This document shows, piece by piece, positions 1 to 8,751 of a stretch of 64,000 nucleotides of DNA (the stretch's first letter is position 1; each line of letters starts with the position of its first letter). The DNA lies in contig NZ_ASSJ01000049.1 of NCBI RefSeq assembly GCF_000473895.1, forward strand, positions 62,001-126,000. The letters are read 5' to 3'. The position numbers and the translations under genes were made by a program. This stretch comes from Rubidibacter lacunae KORDI 51-2. Its GTDB lineage: Bacteria > Cyanobacteriota > Cyanobacteriia > Cyanobacteriales > Rubidibacteraceae. Under the pieces are notes generated by a model, which had not been told where the DNA came from, made no database searches, and worked only from the letters and a program-made list of their open reading frames with translations.

Positions 1-181
1 CTTCGGCAAGACGGCGATCGCGATTTGCAATGCGGAAATCCATACCAATGTGTCGAGATCCACAGAAATCGATACTCTAAACGGTCCAATTGCGCTAACT
101 CGTCACGGGTGGCGCAATCTCGGTCGGCAGGAGGTCTATTGGGCACTTTACCTGCGTGGAGGAGTTGCTGAAAACAGCTGA

Positions 182-343
182 TTTCCCTTCACATATGGCA
201 ACGGACTGGGTGAGTTAAGGCGATTGATGCAGTTAGAGATCGCTCCATCCGAACTAAGGGCAATCGATGGCAGGCGACTTCGTAACATCCTGTCGCAACT
301 GTCAGACCGTTGGCAGCCATACCGTACTCTTGCAAAGGCATAA
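182..343 (+). pseudogene. Possible remnant of an AlkA-type DNA glycosylase C-terminus
   Basis: This open stretch has no plausible start; a stop codon lies just upstream at 179-181. Its last residues (LSDRWQPYRTLAKA) resemble the W-x-P-[WY]-R end of HhH-GPD DNA-3-methyladenine glycosylases, and the preceding GLGELRRLM resembles their DLGLRRA motif. Nothing else of the family is readable in the 180 bases upstream. This is weak pattern matching; it may be a decayed gene or chance. Confidence 0.2.
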
Positions 344-426
344 CGCTTGCAGACATGCTTGCCGAGCATCGAGATTGATGCGCGCGTTTGTAGCCATCGG
401 GCTGCTGTCAATTGTGCTCCGACGGT

Positions 427-1092
427 TTAGAGATGCACGTCCTCGCCATAACTTTCGCCGAAGCAAATGTGCTCCAGGGGAAACCGACCGCCAAATTCCT
501 TAAACGGCTCGTCCGCATAGCCCAACGCTAACAAGCAACACACGTCAACATCTTCGGGAATGTTGAACGCTGCTTTGACTCGGGTACCGGAAAACCCTTC
601 CATCGGACAGCTATCGATGCCGAACAGCTTGGCTGAAAACATGATCTGCGAGACAGCTAGCATAACGTGGCGGTTGATCCAGGCTTCGACGCTGTCGAAG
701 CTGGGAGCTGTCTTAAAAACTTGGGGAACGGATTCGCGCATGAAGTCGGCATAGCGATCGTCGATTGCACCGGTTTCTCGACCGAGAGCGATAACGGCTT
801 CGATATTTTCCGATGCGGTTGCGCGGCGATCGCCACAGCAAATTAACACAACTGGGGCTTCTCCGACTTGGCGCTGGTCAAAGGCACAGGACTGGAGTTT
901 TTTGCGGTTGGCGCGATTCTTGACGGCAATGAAGCGCCAGGGCTGCAAGTTAAAACCGGATGGCGCGAAGGTTCCCAAACGCAGGATTTCCCGAAGCGTT
1001 TCGGTGGGGATGGGGTCGCTCGTAAAGGCACGTGCGGACCGGCGCTGCTCGATTGCGTCGATCGAACCGAAGCTCGGGTAAATTTCAGCCAT
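427..1092 (-). CDS. Nitroreductase family protein
   Basis: Predicted FMN-dependent NAD(P)H nitroreductase-fold oxidoreductase of 221 residues, cytoplasmic, substrate unknown. The N-terminus has the family signature EQRRSARAF (phosphate/FMN-binding arginines), followed by LRLGTFAPSGFNLQPWRF, the usual FMN-binding APS-N-QPW motif. The C-terminal half has the dimer-forming helices and MLAVSQIMFSAKLFGIDSCP, typical of this fold. The reading frame stays open another 115 codons upstream, but that part has no family similarity. The ATG at 1092 is preceded by GGGGAGGAG at 1101-1110 at good spacing, which decides the start. It appears monocistronic. The family is clear; the physiological substrate cannot be read from sequence. 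Confidence 0.9.
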   Translation of the reverse strand: MAEIYPSFGSIDAIEQRRSARAFTSDPIPTETLREILRLGTFAPSGFNLQPWRFIAVKNRANRKKLQSCAFDQRQVGEAPVVLICCGDRRATASENIEAVIALGRETGAIDDRYADFMRESVPQVFKTAPSFDSVEAWINRHVMLAVSQIMFSAKLFGIDSCPMEGFSGTRVKAAFNIPEDVDVCCLLALGYADEPFKEFGGRFPLEHICFGESYGEDVHL

Positions 1093-1505
1093 ATTGCTCG
1101 GCTCCTCCCCATGAAATTTTGTGAGGTTGAATTGACATTTCCTGCAAGACAACCTCTTTAGACACTCTAGATGGCAATCGATCGCTCGTAAAGTAACTTC
1201 GTTCGGCATCGATCCGGATGACATCGGCCGCGGTACCACGTGGCGAGTGCAAGAAAGTCCGGCCTCGGTGTCGACAGTTTGCGGACAATAGCGACCATCT
1301 TCCCAACGCGATCGCTCGCAGGGAAAACCTTTCCATCGTTTGCCTATTGTCCGGTGTGGGGCTATCGGCAGAAGTGCAGCACGATTGTGAGAGCGCGACC
1401 TTGGCATAATGAAGGTTGAATTACGACATGGGTGCACAACTGTATCGGTACTGGTTGCCTCGGTCGGTCCCCAACGTTAGTCAGCACGACTGAAAGCTCA
1501 CTTCA
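1093..1505. other. Intergenic, no gene seen
   Basis: About 410 bases between the nitroreductase and the DUF3134 gene. Short open frames occur on both strands but lack family similarity and ribosome binding sites. It probably holds the promoters of both flanking genes. Confidence 0.5.
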
Positions 1506-1736
1506 ATGCAAAATCCTTCTCTCCGTCAGGAGTCCCGTTACGAACCGGCAGCCGTGATTCCCGTTCAGCGCGACGAGTCCTTGTTGGACTGGCTGCGGAG
1601 CAACAATCGCCTCATCGCCCGCGAGTCCGTCGAAGAAAGCGGTTTCGAAACCGAGGATGAGGAAATTTCCGATCTGATGGACGGCGACGATCGCGAATAC
1701 ACCAATGCCAGCGAGGAACAAGATATGGACAATTAG
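1506..1736 (+). CDS. DUF3134 family protein (cyanobacterial)
   Basis: A 76-residue acidic protein of unknown function. The opening MQNPSLRQE, the central SLLDWLRSNNRLIARE and the acidic tail with EDEEISDLMDGDD match the cyanobacteria-restricted DUF3134 family in order and length. There is no signal peptide or membrane segment, so it should be cytoplasmic. It lies about 100 bases upstream of mraY on the same strand, but the gap gives no clear evidence of co-transcription. Assignment is by remembered family pattern; the function is unknown. Confidence 0.75.
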   Translation: MQNPSLRQESRYEPAAVIPVQRDESLLDWLRSNNRLIARESVEESGFETEDEEISDLMDGDDREYTNASEEQDMDN

Positions 1737-1840
1737 GTCTGGCGAACCGAACAGCTGCAACGCGCGCGAGCTCGTTGGGCAACGGTTAGCGAGCGTCCCG
1801 CAGCATTTGCCAACGGGCTTTAATTCGCAAGCGAGGATCT

Positions 1841-2950
1841 GTGGAAACGAAACTGTCCCATCCCAGCGCAATTTGCAATCCGTCGGGCAAGGGATTGCTC
1901 GTTGTTCTAGCGATCGCCCTCGTTTCCTTCGCTACAGCGTTCGATACGCTGACCGACCAATGGGGCGACCCAGCAACGACGATGCTCCTGCCGCTGCTCG
2001 TTTGTGCGGCACTCAGTGCGATCGCAGGAGTGTGGGGTGTGCCTTGGCTGCGCAAGCTCAAAACCGGTCAGGTAGTCCGCGATGACGGTCCGCAAGCCCA
2101 TCTCAAAAAGGCTGGGACCCCGACGATGGGCGGTCTATTATTCGTGCCCGTCTCGGCGATAGTGGCAGCACTTTGGTCGGGGCTTGCAGCGGATGCGATG
2201 GCCGTCGCAGCACTGACGCTAGCGTTCGGAGGGCTTGGCTGGTGGGACGACTGGCTGATTCTCAGGAAAAAGTCCACCAAAGGCGTCTCTCCGCGCCTGA
2301 AGTTGGGATTGCAAATCGCGGTGGCAACGCTATTCTGCGCGTGGCTGTTCCTTTCGCACCCAGATGCAACTCTGACGGCTCTGAACCTGCCGTTTGGGAT
2401 CTCATTTGACCTGAGCTGGCTGTTCTGGCCGCTGGTACTGTTCGTCTTCGCAGCTGAAAGCAATGCGACCAATCTAACCGATGGTATAGACGGGTTGGCC
2501 GCGGGCACCTGCGCCATCGCCTTACTGGGTTTGGGTGCGATCGCGGCTCCCGTATCTGCAGATCTCACTACGTTTTGCGCGTGCTTGAGCGGCGGGTGCT
2601 TGGGCTTCGTCATCCACAATCGCAACCCGGCAAAAGTGTTTATGGGCGACACTGGTTCTCTGGCCTTGGGCGGCGCGCTGGCTGCTGTGGGCATCCTCGC
2701 TCAAAATTTGTGGGGGTTGTTTTTGCTGAGCGGGATTTTCTTCATCGAGTCGCTATCGGTCATCGCGCAGGTTTGGTACTTCAAAGCGACGAAGGGACCA
2801 GACGGCGTCGGCAAGCGCTTGCTCAAAATGGCTCCGCTGCACCACCATCTCGAGCTCAGCGGTTGGACGGAAACGCAAATTGTTGGTGCGTTCTACGCGA
2901 TTGCCTTGGGATTGACGTTGGCAACTGTTGCGATCGCGCGCATTACCTGA
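1841..2950 (+). CDS. mraY: Phospho-N-acetylmuramoyl-pentapeptide-transferase MraY
   Basis: Integral membrane enzyme that transfers phospho-MurNAc-pentapeptide from UDP to undecaprenyl phosphate, making lipid I for peptidoglycan. It has 369 residues and about ten hydrophobic segments. Visible motifs: KAGTPTMGGLLF near residue 90, NLTDGIDGLAAG (catalytic aspartate loop), FMGDTGSLALGG, and MAPLHHHLELSGW (the HHH motif). The start is a GTG at 1841, with GAGGAT just upstream as ribosome binding site. The N-terminus is somewhat extended before the first membrane helix, as in other cyanobacterial MraY. It ends at the usual final helix. No other cell-wall gene flanks it, so it is not in a dcw cluster. 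Confidence 0.96.
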   Translation: METKLSHPSAICNPSGKGLLVVLAIALVSFATAFDTLTDQWGDPATTMLLPLLVCAALSAIAGVWGVPWLRKLKTGQVVRDDGPQAHLKKAGTPTMGGLLFVPVSAIVAALWSGLAADAMAVAALTLAFGGLGWWDDWLILRKKSTKGVSPRLKLGLQIAVATLFCAWLFLSHPDATLTALNLPFGISFDLSWLFWPLVLFVFAAESNATNLTDGIDGLAAGTCAIALLGLGAIAAPVSADLTTFCACLSGGCLGFVIHNRNPAKVFMGDTGSLALGGALAAVGILAQNLWGLFLLSGIFFIESLSVIAQVWYFKATKGPDGVGKRLLKMAPLHHHLELSGWTETQIVGAFYAIALGLTLATVAIARIT

Positions 2951-3192
2951 AGTATTGATATTGGGGTGGAAGTCCCGCACGCGATGCTTAAAACACTCGA
3001 TGCTTAAAAATAGTATTTGTTAGCGACGCCCATCGCTCAATAGTCCTTTCTATAACCACTGTCGAAACACTCTCGCCTTGCCATTCTGCTCGTATTCAGA
3101 TGCGGGCAGCTCCAGTTGCGACAGTGATGATGTCGCGGCGGGAATGATATAGTTCGGGCAATGAGTCTCCCGATTAAGCAAGAAGATAGTCG

Positions 3193-4482
3193 ATGGAAAC
3201 GTGCCTCCCCGTTTTGTCTCCCGACGATTCACTGCCGCAGAAACACGAGAAGCTCGCCCGTATTTTGACCGATGCTGACAATCTCCTCGTCATTCAAGAT
3301 CTCGACGGCGTATGCATGGGGTTGGTCAAAGATCCCCTGACTCGTACGATCGCGCCCGAGTACGTTTGGGCGACGCGCGCCTTCGACGGTCATTTCTTCG
3401 TGTTGACCAACGGCGAACACTGCGGTCAGCGTGGGGTGAACGGCATTGTCGAGCGCGCCTTTGGCGGGGCCGAGCTCGTGCGCGAGCGAGGCTTATATCT
3501 ACCCGGACTGGCGGCGGGTGGCGTACAGTGGCAAGACTGCTACGGTAACGTTTCGCATCCCGGCGTCAGCGAGGCAGAGCTGGCTTTTTTACGTTCCGTG
3601 CCCGGACGTCTGCGCGCGCGCCTTTGCGACTTCTGCCAGCGCTATCCCGAGGCGATCGCGCCGGCACTGGTCGAAAAGACGATCGCCGCATCTGTTCTAG
3701 ATAATGTGGCTTCACCGACGGCCAACCTCAACACCTTCTACGATTGCCTGCACGGCGATGTGAAATCGTACGGTCGTCTGCAACGAGCGATGGAGTCGCT
3801 GATGGACGAGTTGCTGCAGGCTGCTGCCGAACAGGGACTGGGCGATTCCTTTTTTGTTCATCTCGCTCCCAACCTCGGTAAAGACGTTCGGGGTCGCGAG
3901 GTACTCTATCCCGTCAGCGCCAGCGACTCCGGTACGACGGATTTTCAGTTTATGTTGCGTGGCGCGCTCAAGGAAGTCGGCGTTCTTGCCATTCTCAACC
4001 GCTACTACCATCGTCGCACCGGGACGTATCCGTTTGGTCCCGACTTCAACGTCCGTTCGGCTCCCCACAGACACGACGAGTTGCTTGCCCTCGTCCGCGA
4101 ACGCCTCGACCCCGACCTCATGCCCGTCACGATCGCTGTCGGCGACACGGTTACCTCGCGGGCGGAAACCGTCCACGGCAGCAACGAATTTCGTCGCGGC
4201 GGCAGCGATCGCGGCTTCTTAGAGCTCGTCCAAGCAATCGGCCGCGCGATCGGTCGAGACAACATCGTCGTCTACGTGGACAGCAGCGGAGGTGAAGTTA
4301 AAAACCGCAAACCCTTAGTGCTCAGCAACGACGGCAACACCGTTATTGCTGGTCCCGGCGACCCCAGCGATCGTGACGATCCGTTGGCAATCGACATTGT
4401 CTTTCCAGGCGGTCACAAGCAATACACGACCTTATTGCAAACCGCTGCCCGCGATCGCACGACAAAGCGCGACGGTCGTTAA
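3193..4482 (+). CDS. stpA: Glucosylglycerol-3-phosphate phosphatase
   Basis: Cytoplasmic phosphatase that completes synthesis of the osmolyte glucosylglycerol by dephosphorylating glucosylglycerol-phosphate made by GgpS. The 429-residue product has the family N-terminus: LLVIQDLDGVCMGLVKDPLT (nucleophile Asp36, Asp38) followed by FFVLTNGEHCGQRGVNGI. Length and overall pattern match cyanobacterial StpA/GgpP. The ATG at 3193 is the start. ggpS is not in the window, so the second half of the pathway is separated from the first here. In other cyanobacteria this pathway is salt-induced; no regulatory site was identified here. The gene argues for a salt-tolerant host. Confidence 0.92.
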   Translation: METCLPVLSPDDSLPQKHEKLARILTDADNLLVIQDLDGVCMGLVKDPLTRTIAPEYVWATRAFDGHFFVLTNGEHCGQRGVNGIVERAFGGAELVRERGLYLPGLAAGGVQWQDCYGNVSHPGVSEAELAFLRSVPGRLRARLCDFCQRYPEAIAPALVEKTIAASVLDNVASPTANLNTFYDCLHGDVKSYGRLQRAMESLMDELLQAAAEQGLGDSFFVHLAPNLGKDVRGREVLYPVSASDSGTTDFQFMLRGALKEVGVLAILNRYYHRRTGTYPFGPDFNVRSAPHRHDELLALVRERLDPDLMPVTIAVGDTVTSRAETVHGSNEFRRGGSDRGFLELVQAIGRAIGRDNIVVYVDSSGGEVKNRKPLVLSNDGNTVIAGPGDPSDRDDPLAIDIVFPGGHKQYTTLLQTAARDRTTKRDGR

Positions 4483-4516
4483 TTGAGAGTGGGGGAGCAA
4501 TAGCGACCGTCATCTC

Positions 4517-4810
4517 ATGCCAATGTGGCAGTCGCTCGCCGAGTGGACGCTAGTTCCAAAAGAGGTACGGGGAAGTCTACTAATTCCAGGGACTCTTGTT
4601 GCAACGTATGACGCCGGACCTCTGCATTCAAGCATTTTCAGATCCTACGGGCAGAGAATAGTTGAAACAAAAGATACTCGTTCGAGTCAGGTCGGACATC
4701 TTTATGCCGGACAAGTATATAAAGCGAAACTCAAACAAATGTCGGACTTTGGTTTATCGACTTTACCGACGGCAAAATGCCCGTGCTGCGGTGTGGACCT
4801 TTGTTCTTGA
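4517..4810 (+). CDS. Hypothetical protein with C-terminal CPCC motif
   Basis: A 97-residue open frame starting 34 bases after stpA on the same strand. I do not recognise the family. The sequence is not low-complexity and contains a plausible beta-rich stretch (SLLIPGTLVATYDAG). It ends in KCPCCGVDLCS, which could be half of a zinc ribbon. No signal peptide or membrane segment. No strong ribosome binding site precedes the ATG. It could be a truncated gene, since the CPCC motif is at the very end with no second knuckle. Confidence 0.4.
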   Translation: MPMWQSLAEWTLVPKEVRGSLLIPGTLVATYDAGPLHSSIFRSYGQRIVETKDTRSSQVGHLYAGQVYKAKLKQMSDFGLSTLPTAKCPCCGVDLCS

Positions 4811-4815
4811 GCGAA

Positions 4816-5090
4816 TTAACGGACTGAGCCGTTCTCGATGAGTTCTGCAGCATTCCCCCAAGGCGCAAGCACGGTCAGTACGGCATCGCACCCTTCAAGG
4901 CTTGTTCGATGACCGCGCGATCGCTGGTTGCACCCAGCACGATTGCGATGCGTTCCTGAAACCGCACCAGCTTCTCGACACGGCGTTCGCGACGCCGACC
5001 ACCTCGTAACCGCAAGCCAGTGCGAGCTTACACCATGTACTGACCGAGTTTGCCAGAAGGGCACACGATGCAACCCTTCTTGATGTCTCC
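4816..5090 (-). pseudogene. Decayed NAD(P)-binding (NmrA/SDR-like) oxidoreductase
   Basis: Read on the minus strand, three reading frames must be joined to give a protein-like sequence: IVCPSGKLGQYMV (degraded Rossmann GASG-x-G loop), then LACGYEVVGVA, then EKLVRFQERIAIVLGATSD and RAVIEQALKG, then CDAVLTVLAPWG. This order matches the N-terminal half of small cyanobacterial NAD(P)H-binding proteins related to NmrA. At least three frameshifts are present and the C-terminal half is missing. It lies just downstream of htpG on the same strand. It is no longer a functional gene. Confidence 0.6.
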
Positions 5091-5163
5091 CTGCGCGAGG
5101 CGATCGCGAGCGGGTGGTAGGCTCGGTCGCGATCGCCTTTAACTGAATCGACAATCGAACCCG

Positions 5164-7128
5164 TTACTGCGTCAGCCGGGTAAGCACTTGATTCGAGCGC
5201 GCTACGAATGCCTCGATGCCCTCTGAATCGAGGGCCTGCTGCGCCATCAACGCCAAGTCGTAAATGTAACAGCACATCAAGCGTGCCGTCTCAGCCGAGG
5301 GCGACTCGCCACTGGCAGAGACGATGCTGCTTTGAGCGAGCTTCACCACATTTTGCACCAGCGGATGCAAACTGTTCACCACCAACACGCGATCGTCTGG
5401 AAACTCCAGTGCCTTCTGCTGCATCAACGCGGTCATTTCCTTCAAGCGCCGCATTGCTTCCGGCAGCAACACCATCGCCGGCGGTGTGCCTTGGGGGTCG
5501 TCCGACTTCAGTGCTTGAACCTTCACGTTCACCTTTGGATCCGCAATGGCCGCTTCAAAAAGCTCTTTGATCGCCTGGTTGCGGCTCTTGTTCGTCGCCG
5601 GATCGACTAATTCGCCTGCTTGGTCCTGCTCCACGAGACTCCCATCGAGTTCTGCATCCACGCGCACGAATTGCAAATTCGAATGCTCGTGCTCTAGGAA
5701 CGGAATGAAATAGTTTGCATCCATGAATGAATCCAGGAACAGCGCTTCCAAGCCTTGCTGTTCGTAGAGCTTCAGGTAGGTTGCCTGGGTACTCGGATCG
5801 GTACAGTAAAACACGCGGTTTTCGTGCTTGTCCTTGTTGCGATCGAGATACGCTTGCAGCGTGGTGTAAGAATAGCCGCGATCGTCCGTCACCGCCTCTG
5901 CATCCGTCGACTCCCAAACGTCACCCTCTGCCGATTGCACTTCAACTTTCGGTACGTCGCCCGCAAGCTTCGCCGTCGTCCGATAGACGATCGAGTCCTC
6001 GACCTGCTTTTTGAACTTCTCGTCGCGCATTGTGCCGTACTTCACGAACGTGCCAACATCCTGCCAGCTGCGAATGTACTGAGCGCGATCCTCGCGATAT
6101 AGAGACTTGAGACGATCGCCGATCTTCTTGGCAATGTAGTCGGCAATCCGGCGCACAGTCCGATTTGCCGTGAGCGCACTCCGCGACACGTTGAGCGGAA
6201 TATCCGTGCTGTCGATGACCCCACGCAGCGGCAGCAAAAACTCGGGCACGACTTCTTCGCAGCGATCGCTAACGAATACCTGATTGCAATACAGCGAAAT
6301 CTGCCCGCGCGTGACGTCTACGTCCGGGCGCAACTTGGGGAAATAGAGAATGCCGTTGAGCAGAAACGGATAGTCCGTATTCAAATGCACCCACAGCAAG
6401 GGATCTTCCTGGGCAGGATACAGATAGCGATAGAACTCCAGGTAGTCCTCATCCGTAAGGTTTTGCGGTGACTCCTTCCAAATTGCGCGTTGCTTGTTGA
6501 TCGTCTCGTTATCGAGTTCGATCGCCACCGGCATGAAATCGCAATAGGTCTTGATGAGGTGACGAATGCGCTGGGGCTCTAAGTACTCCAACTCGTCATC
6601 CAGCAGCGTTAGTGTCACCGTCGTACCTCGTTGTGCGCGCTCGGATTCCGCGAGTTCGAATGCCGGTGACCCATCGCACAACCAATGCACCGCCTGCGAG
6701 TCGGGACGCGCTGACAGCGTGTCGATCTCCACCTTCGACGCCACCATGAACGACGAATAAAACCCGAGACCGAACTGCCCGATCAACTGCTCTTCACTGC
6801 CTTGGTACTTCTGAACGAATTCCTCGGCGCTTGAGAACGCTACCTGGTTGATGTACTTCTCGATTTCCTCAGCCGTCATGCCGATGCCGTTGTCGGTCAC
6901 GGACAGCTGCTTCTTACTTTTATCGATAAATATTTTAATTCTGGGTTCGTCCAGCTCGCCCGCCACCTCGCCGGCGAACGTTGCCATCTTCAACTTGGCG
7001 ATCGCGTCCACCGAGTTCGAGATCAGCTCGCGCAAGAAAATCTCGTGATTGGTGTAGAGCGACTTCTTAATGATCGGAAAGATATTCTCGGTGTGGATCG
7101 AGATGCTGCCTTGCTTGAGAACGGTCAT
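5164..7128 (-). CDS. htpG: Chaperone HtpG (Hsp90)
   Basis: ATP-dependent cytoplasmic Hsp90 chaperone of 654 residues, the normal bacterial length. The N-terminal GHKL ATPase domain shows ELISNSVDAIAKLK (catalytic Glu and Mg-binding Asn), DNGIGMTAEE and GQFGLGFYSSFMV (lid region). The middle domain has PFLLNGILYFPK and DIPLNVSRS (the catalytic-loop arginine region). The C-terminal dimerisation domain is present but lacks the eukaryotic MEEVD tail, as expected. It is divergent from the Z-ISO-like gene across about 240 bases. I saw no CIRCE element in that gap. In cyanobacteria HtpG takes part in heat and light stress and phycobilisome assembly. Confidence 0.97.
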   Translation of the reverse strand: MTVLKQGSISIHTENIFPIIKKSLYTNHEIFLRELISNSVDAIAKLKMATFAGEVAGELDEPRIKIFIDKSKKQLSVTDNGIGMTAEEIEKYINQVAFSSAEEFVQKYQGSEEQLIGQFGLGFYSSFMVASKVEIDTLSARPDSQAVHWLCDGSPAFELAESERAQRGTTVTLTLLDDELEYLEPQRIRHLIKTYCDFMPVAIELDNETINKQRAIWKESPQNLTDEDYLEFYRYLYPAQEDPLLWVHLNTDYPFLLNGILYFPKLRPDVDVTRGQISLYCNQVFVSDRCEEVVPEFLLPLRGVIDSTDIPLNVSRSALTANRTVRRIADYIAKKIGDRLKSLYREDRAQYIRSWQDVGTFVKYGTMRDEKFKKQVEDSIVYRTTAKLAGDVPKVEVQSAEGDVWESTDAEAVTDDRGYSYTTLQAYLDRNKDKHENRVFYCTDPSTQATYLKLYEQQGLEALFLDSFMDANYFIPFLEHEHSNLQFVRVDAELDGSLVEQDQAGELVDPATNKSRNQAIKELFEAAIADPKVNVKVQALKSDDPQGTPPAMVLLPEAMRRLKEMTALMQQKALEFPDDRVLVVNSLHPLVQNVVKLAQSSIVSASGESPSAETARLMCCYIYDLALMAQQALDSEGIEAFVARSNQVLTRLTQ

Positions 7129-7367
7129 AATGCTCCTTGCCTCGCGACGCTCTATCTAATCGAATCTATTGTGCGCGATCGCCCCACCGGAGTTCGATCC
7201 GCGATCGCCGTCCTGCCGCCATACGGTTTTCCCCCCAGATGACGCGCGACTGGCGCGCGATCCCAACGCCACACGCGCTCCTTAGCGTACTTATTCCAAC
7301 CGACAGCAACGTTGGGCGCTACAATCGATCCCGCTCCGCACCCGACTCCTCCACAATCGGCTTTCCC

Positions 7368-8081
7368 ATGAGCGACTTAACTTGGCTCACGCCCAGTCAC
7401 TGGACGATACTTGCCCTAATACTCGGCTTCGCCGTCGTCCACAGCGGCATGGCTGCTTTGCGATCCCGCGGCGAGCGGCTCCTGGGCGCGCGCTTCTACC
7501 GCATTCTGTTCGCGCTTGCCAGCGTGCCGTTTGCTGCGGTGTTGATACTGTATTTCATCGCCCACCGCTACGACGGACTGATGTTATGGCACCTTCAGGG
7601 CGTACCCGGCGTGCGAGCGTTGGTGTGGGCCCTTTCAGCACTATCGTTTGTCTTCCTCTATCCAGCGACCTTCAACCTGCTTGAAATTGCCGCCATCCAG
7701 AAGCCGGAAATTCACCTCTACGAAGCGGGTATCGTCCGCATTTCGCGTCACCCGCAAATGGTCGGGCAGATTATTTGGTGTGCTGCCCACGCACTCTGGC
7801 TGGGAACGACGTTTACACTCGTGACCTGCTTCGGACTGATCGCCCACCACCTGTTTGCGGTCTGGCACGGGGATCGCCGTTGGCAGCAGCGGTATGGCGA
7901 CGCGTTTGCGGCCGCGAAAGCGCGCACCTCCATCATCCCATTCCGAGCTGCTCTCGACGGACGGCAATCCCTGCACTGGCAAGAGTTTTTACGCCCGGCG
8001 TATCTGGGAGTTGCTCTCTTCGTCGGTTTACTGTGGTGGGCGCATCCGTGGTTGTTAGTGGCGGCGGAAAAAGTTATCTAA
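7368..8081 (+). CDS. NnrU family membrane protein, 15-cis-zeta-carotene isomerase-like
   Basis: Integral membrane protein of 237 residues with about six hydrophobic segments. It belongs to the NnrU family, whose plant member Z-ISO is a heme-dependent 15-cis-zeta-carotene isomerase. Conserved stretches include HRYDGLMLW, FLYPATFNLLEIAAI, RISRHPQMVGQIIW and HHLFAVWHGDRRW; the histidines in HPQM and HHLF are candidate heme ligands. The open frame extends upstream to 7137, but the ATG at 7368 (MSDLTWLTPSHW) matches the usual cyanobacterial N-terminus. A role in carotenoid isomerisation is inferred from family, not shown here. Confidence 0.8.
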   Translation: MSDLTWLTPSHWTILALILGFAVVHSGMAALRSRGERLLGARFYRILFALASVPFAAVLILYFIAHRYDGLMLWHLQGVPGVRALVWALSALSFVFLYPATFNLLEIAAIQKPEIHLYEAGIVRISRHPQMVGQIIWCAAHALWLGTTFTLVTCFGLIAHHLFAVWHGDRRWQQRYGDAFAAAKARTSIIPFRAALDGRQSLHWQEFLRPAYLGVALFVGLLWWAHPWLLVAAEKVI

Positions 8082-8173
8082 AGAAGGGACAAGATTGTTT
8101 CGCAAGCGATCCCGAATGGTGTAGCATTATGCAACAGCAATTTTGAAGTCTTTATTAAAAAAGCGGGATCGCA

Positions 8174-8518
8174 ATGCTTGCGGCTAACGATGATACTTTT
8201 TCAAAAGTAGTTCTGAGCGCGCCCCGACCCATACTCGTCCACTTTTGGGCTCCCTGGTGCGGTGCCTGCAGGTTGATCTTACCGACCCTCAACGCCTTCG
8301 CGCGATCGCAAACCGGTCCGGATGCGATCGGCCTCGTTAGTGTTAATGCCGACGATAATTTGCGCCTGGCTACGCAGTACCGCCTCACAAATCTGCCGAC
8401 GTTGATTTTGTTCGACGGCGGGCACGTGGCTTACCGGTTGGAGGAAATCGGTCGGCGCGACGAGTTGCTCCGCATCCTTGAGTCCATGCCCATGTTGCCG
8501 CTGCCGAGCCCTGCTTAG
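8174..8518 (+). CDS. Thioredoxin-like protein with CGAC active site
   Basis: A 114-residue cytoplasmic thioredoxin-fold protein. The order ILVHFWAPWCGAC, then NADDN and LTNLPTLILFDGG (cis-proline loop) is that of classical thioredoxins. The active site is WCGAC (Cys29, Cys32) rather than WCGPC. Replacing the proline usually raises the redox potential, so this may act as a weaker reductant or on dedicated partners; that is inference. The gene is preceded by about 90 bases after the Z-ISO-like gene and seems independent. Confidence 0.88.
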   Translation: MLAANDDTFSKVVLSAPRPILVHFWAPWCGACRLILPTLNAFARSQTGPDAIGLVSVNADDNLRLATQYRLTNLPTLILFDGGHVAYRLEEIGRRDELLRILESMPMLPLPSPA

Positions 8519-8751
8519 TTGCAGACTTGCTGGGCGGGAGTCAGTGCAATTGCTCGTGCTCGATCGCTGCAGGCATTAAATCTGGCTAACCGAACTTCGG
8601 GGCGCGATTAATGATAACCAGCCTTGGAGTTGGGGTAGGTCGCCCCTAGCTTTAGATGGCGAGCGTTTGATAACTCGATCGAGCAGGGGGTCCCTACCCA
8701 TCTACGTTCTATCACTGAGTCTCTAAATCTCAGCACTAGTGCGGCGCGGCG

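Noticed and set aside
1-426. Small frames at the left edge of the window
   Set aside because: Apart from a weak DNA-glycosylase-like ending at 182-343, nothing resembles a gene; no start or ribosome binding site.
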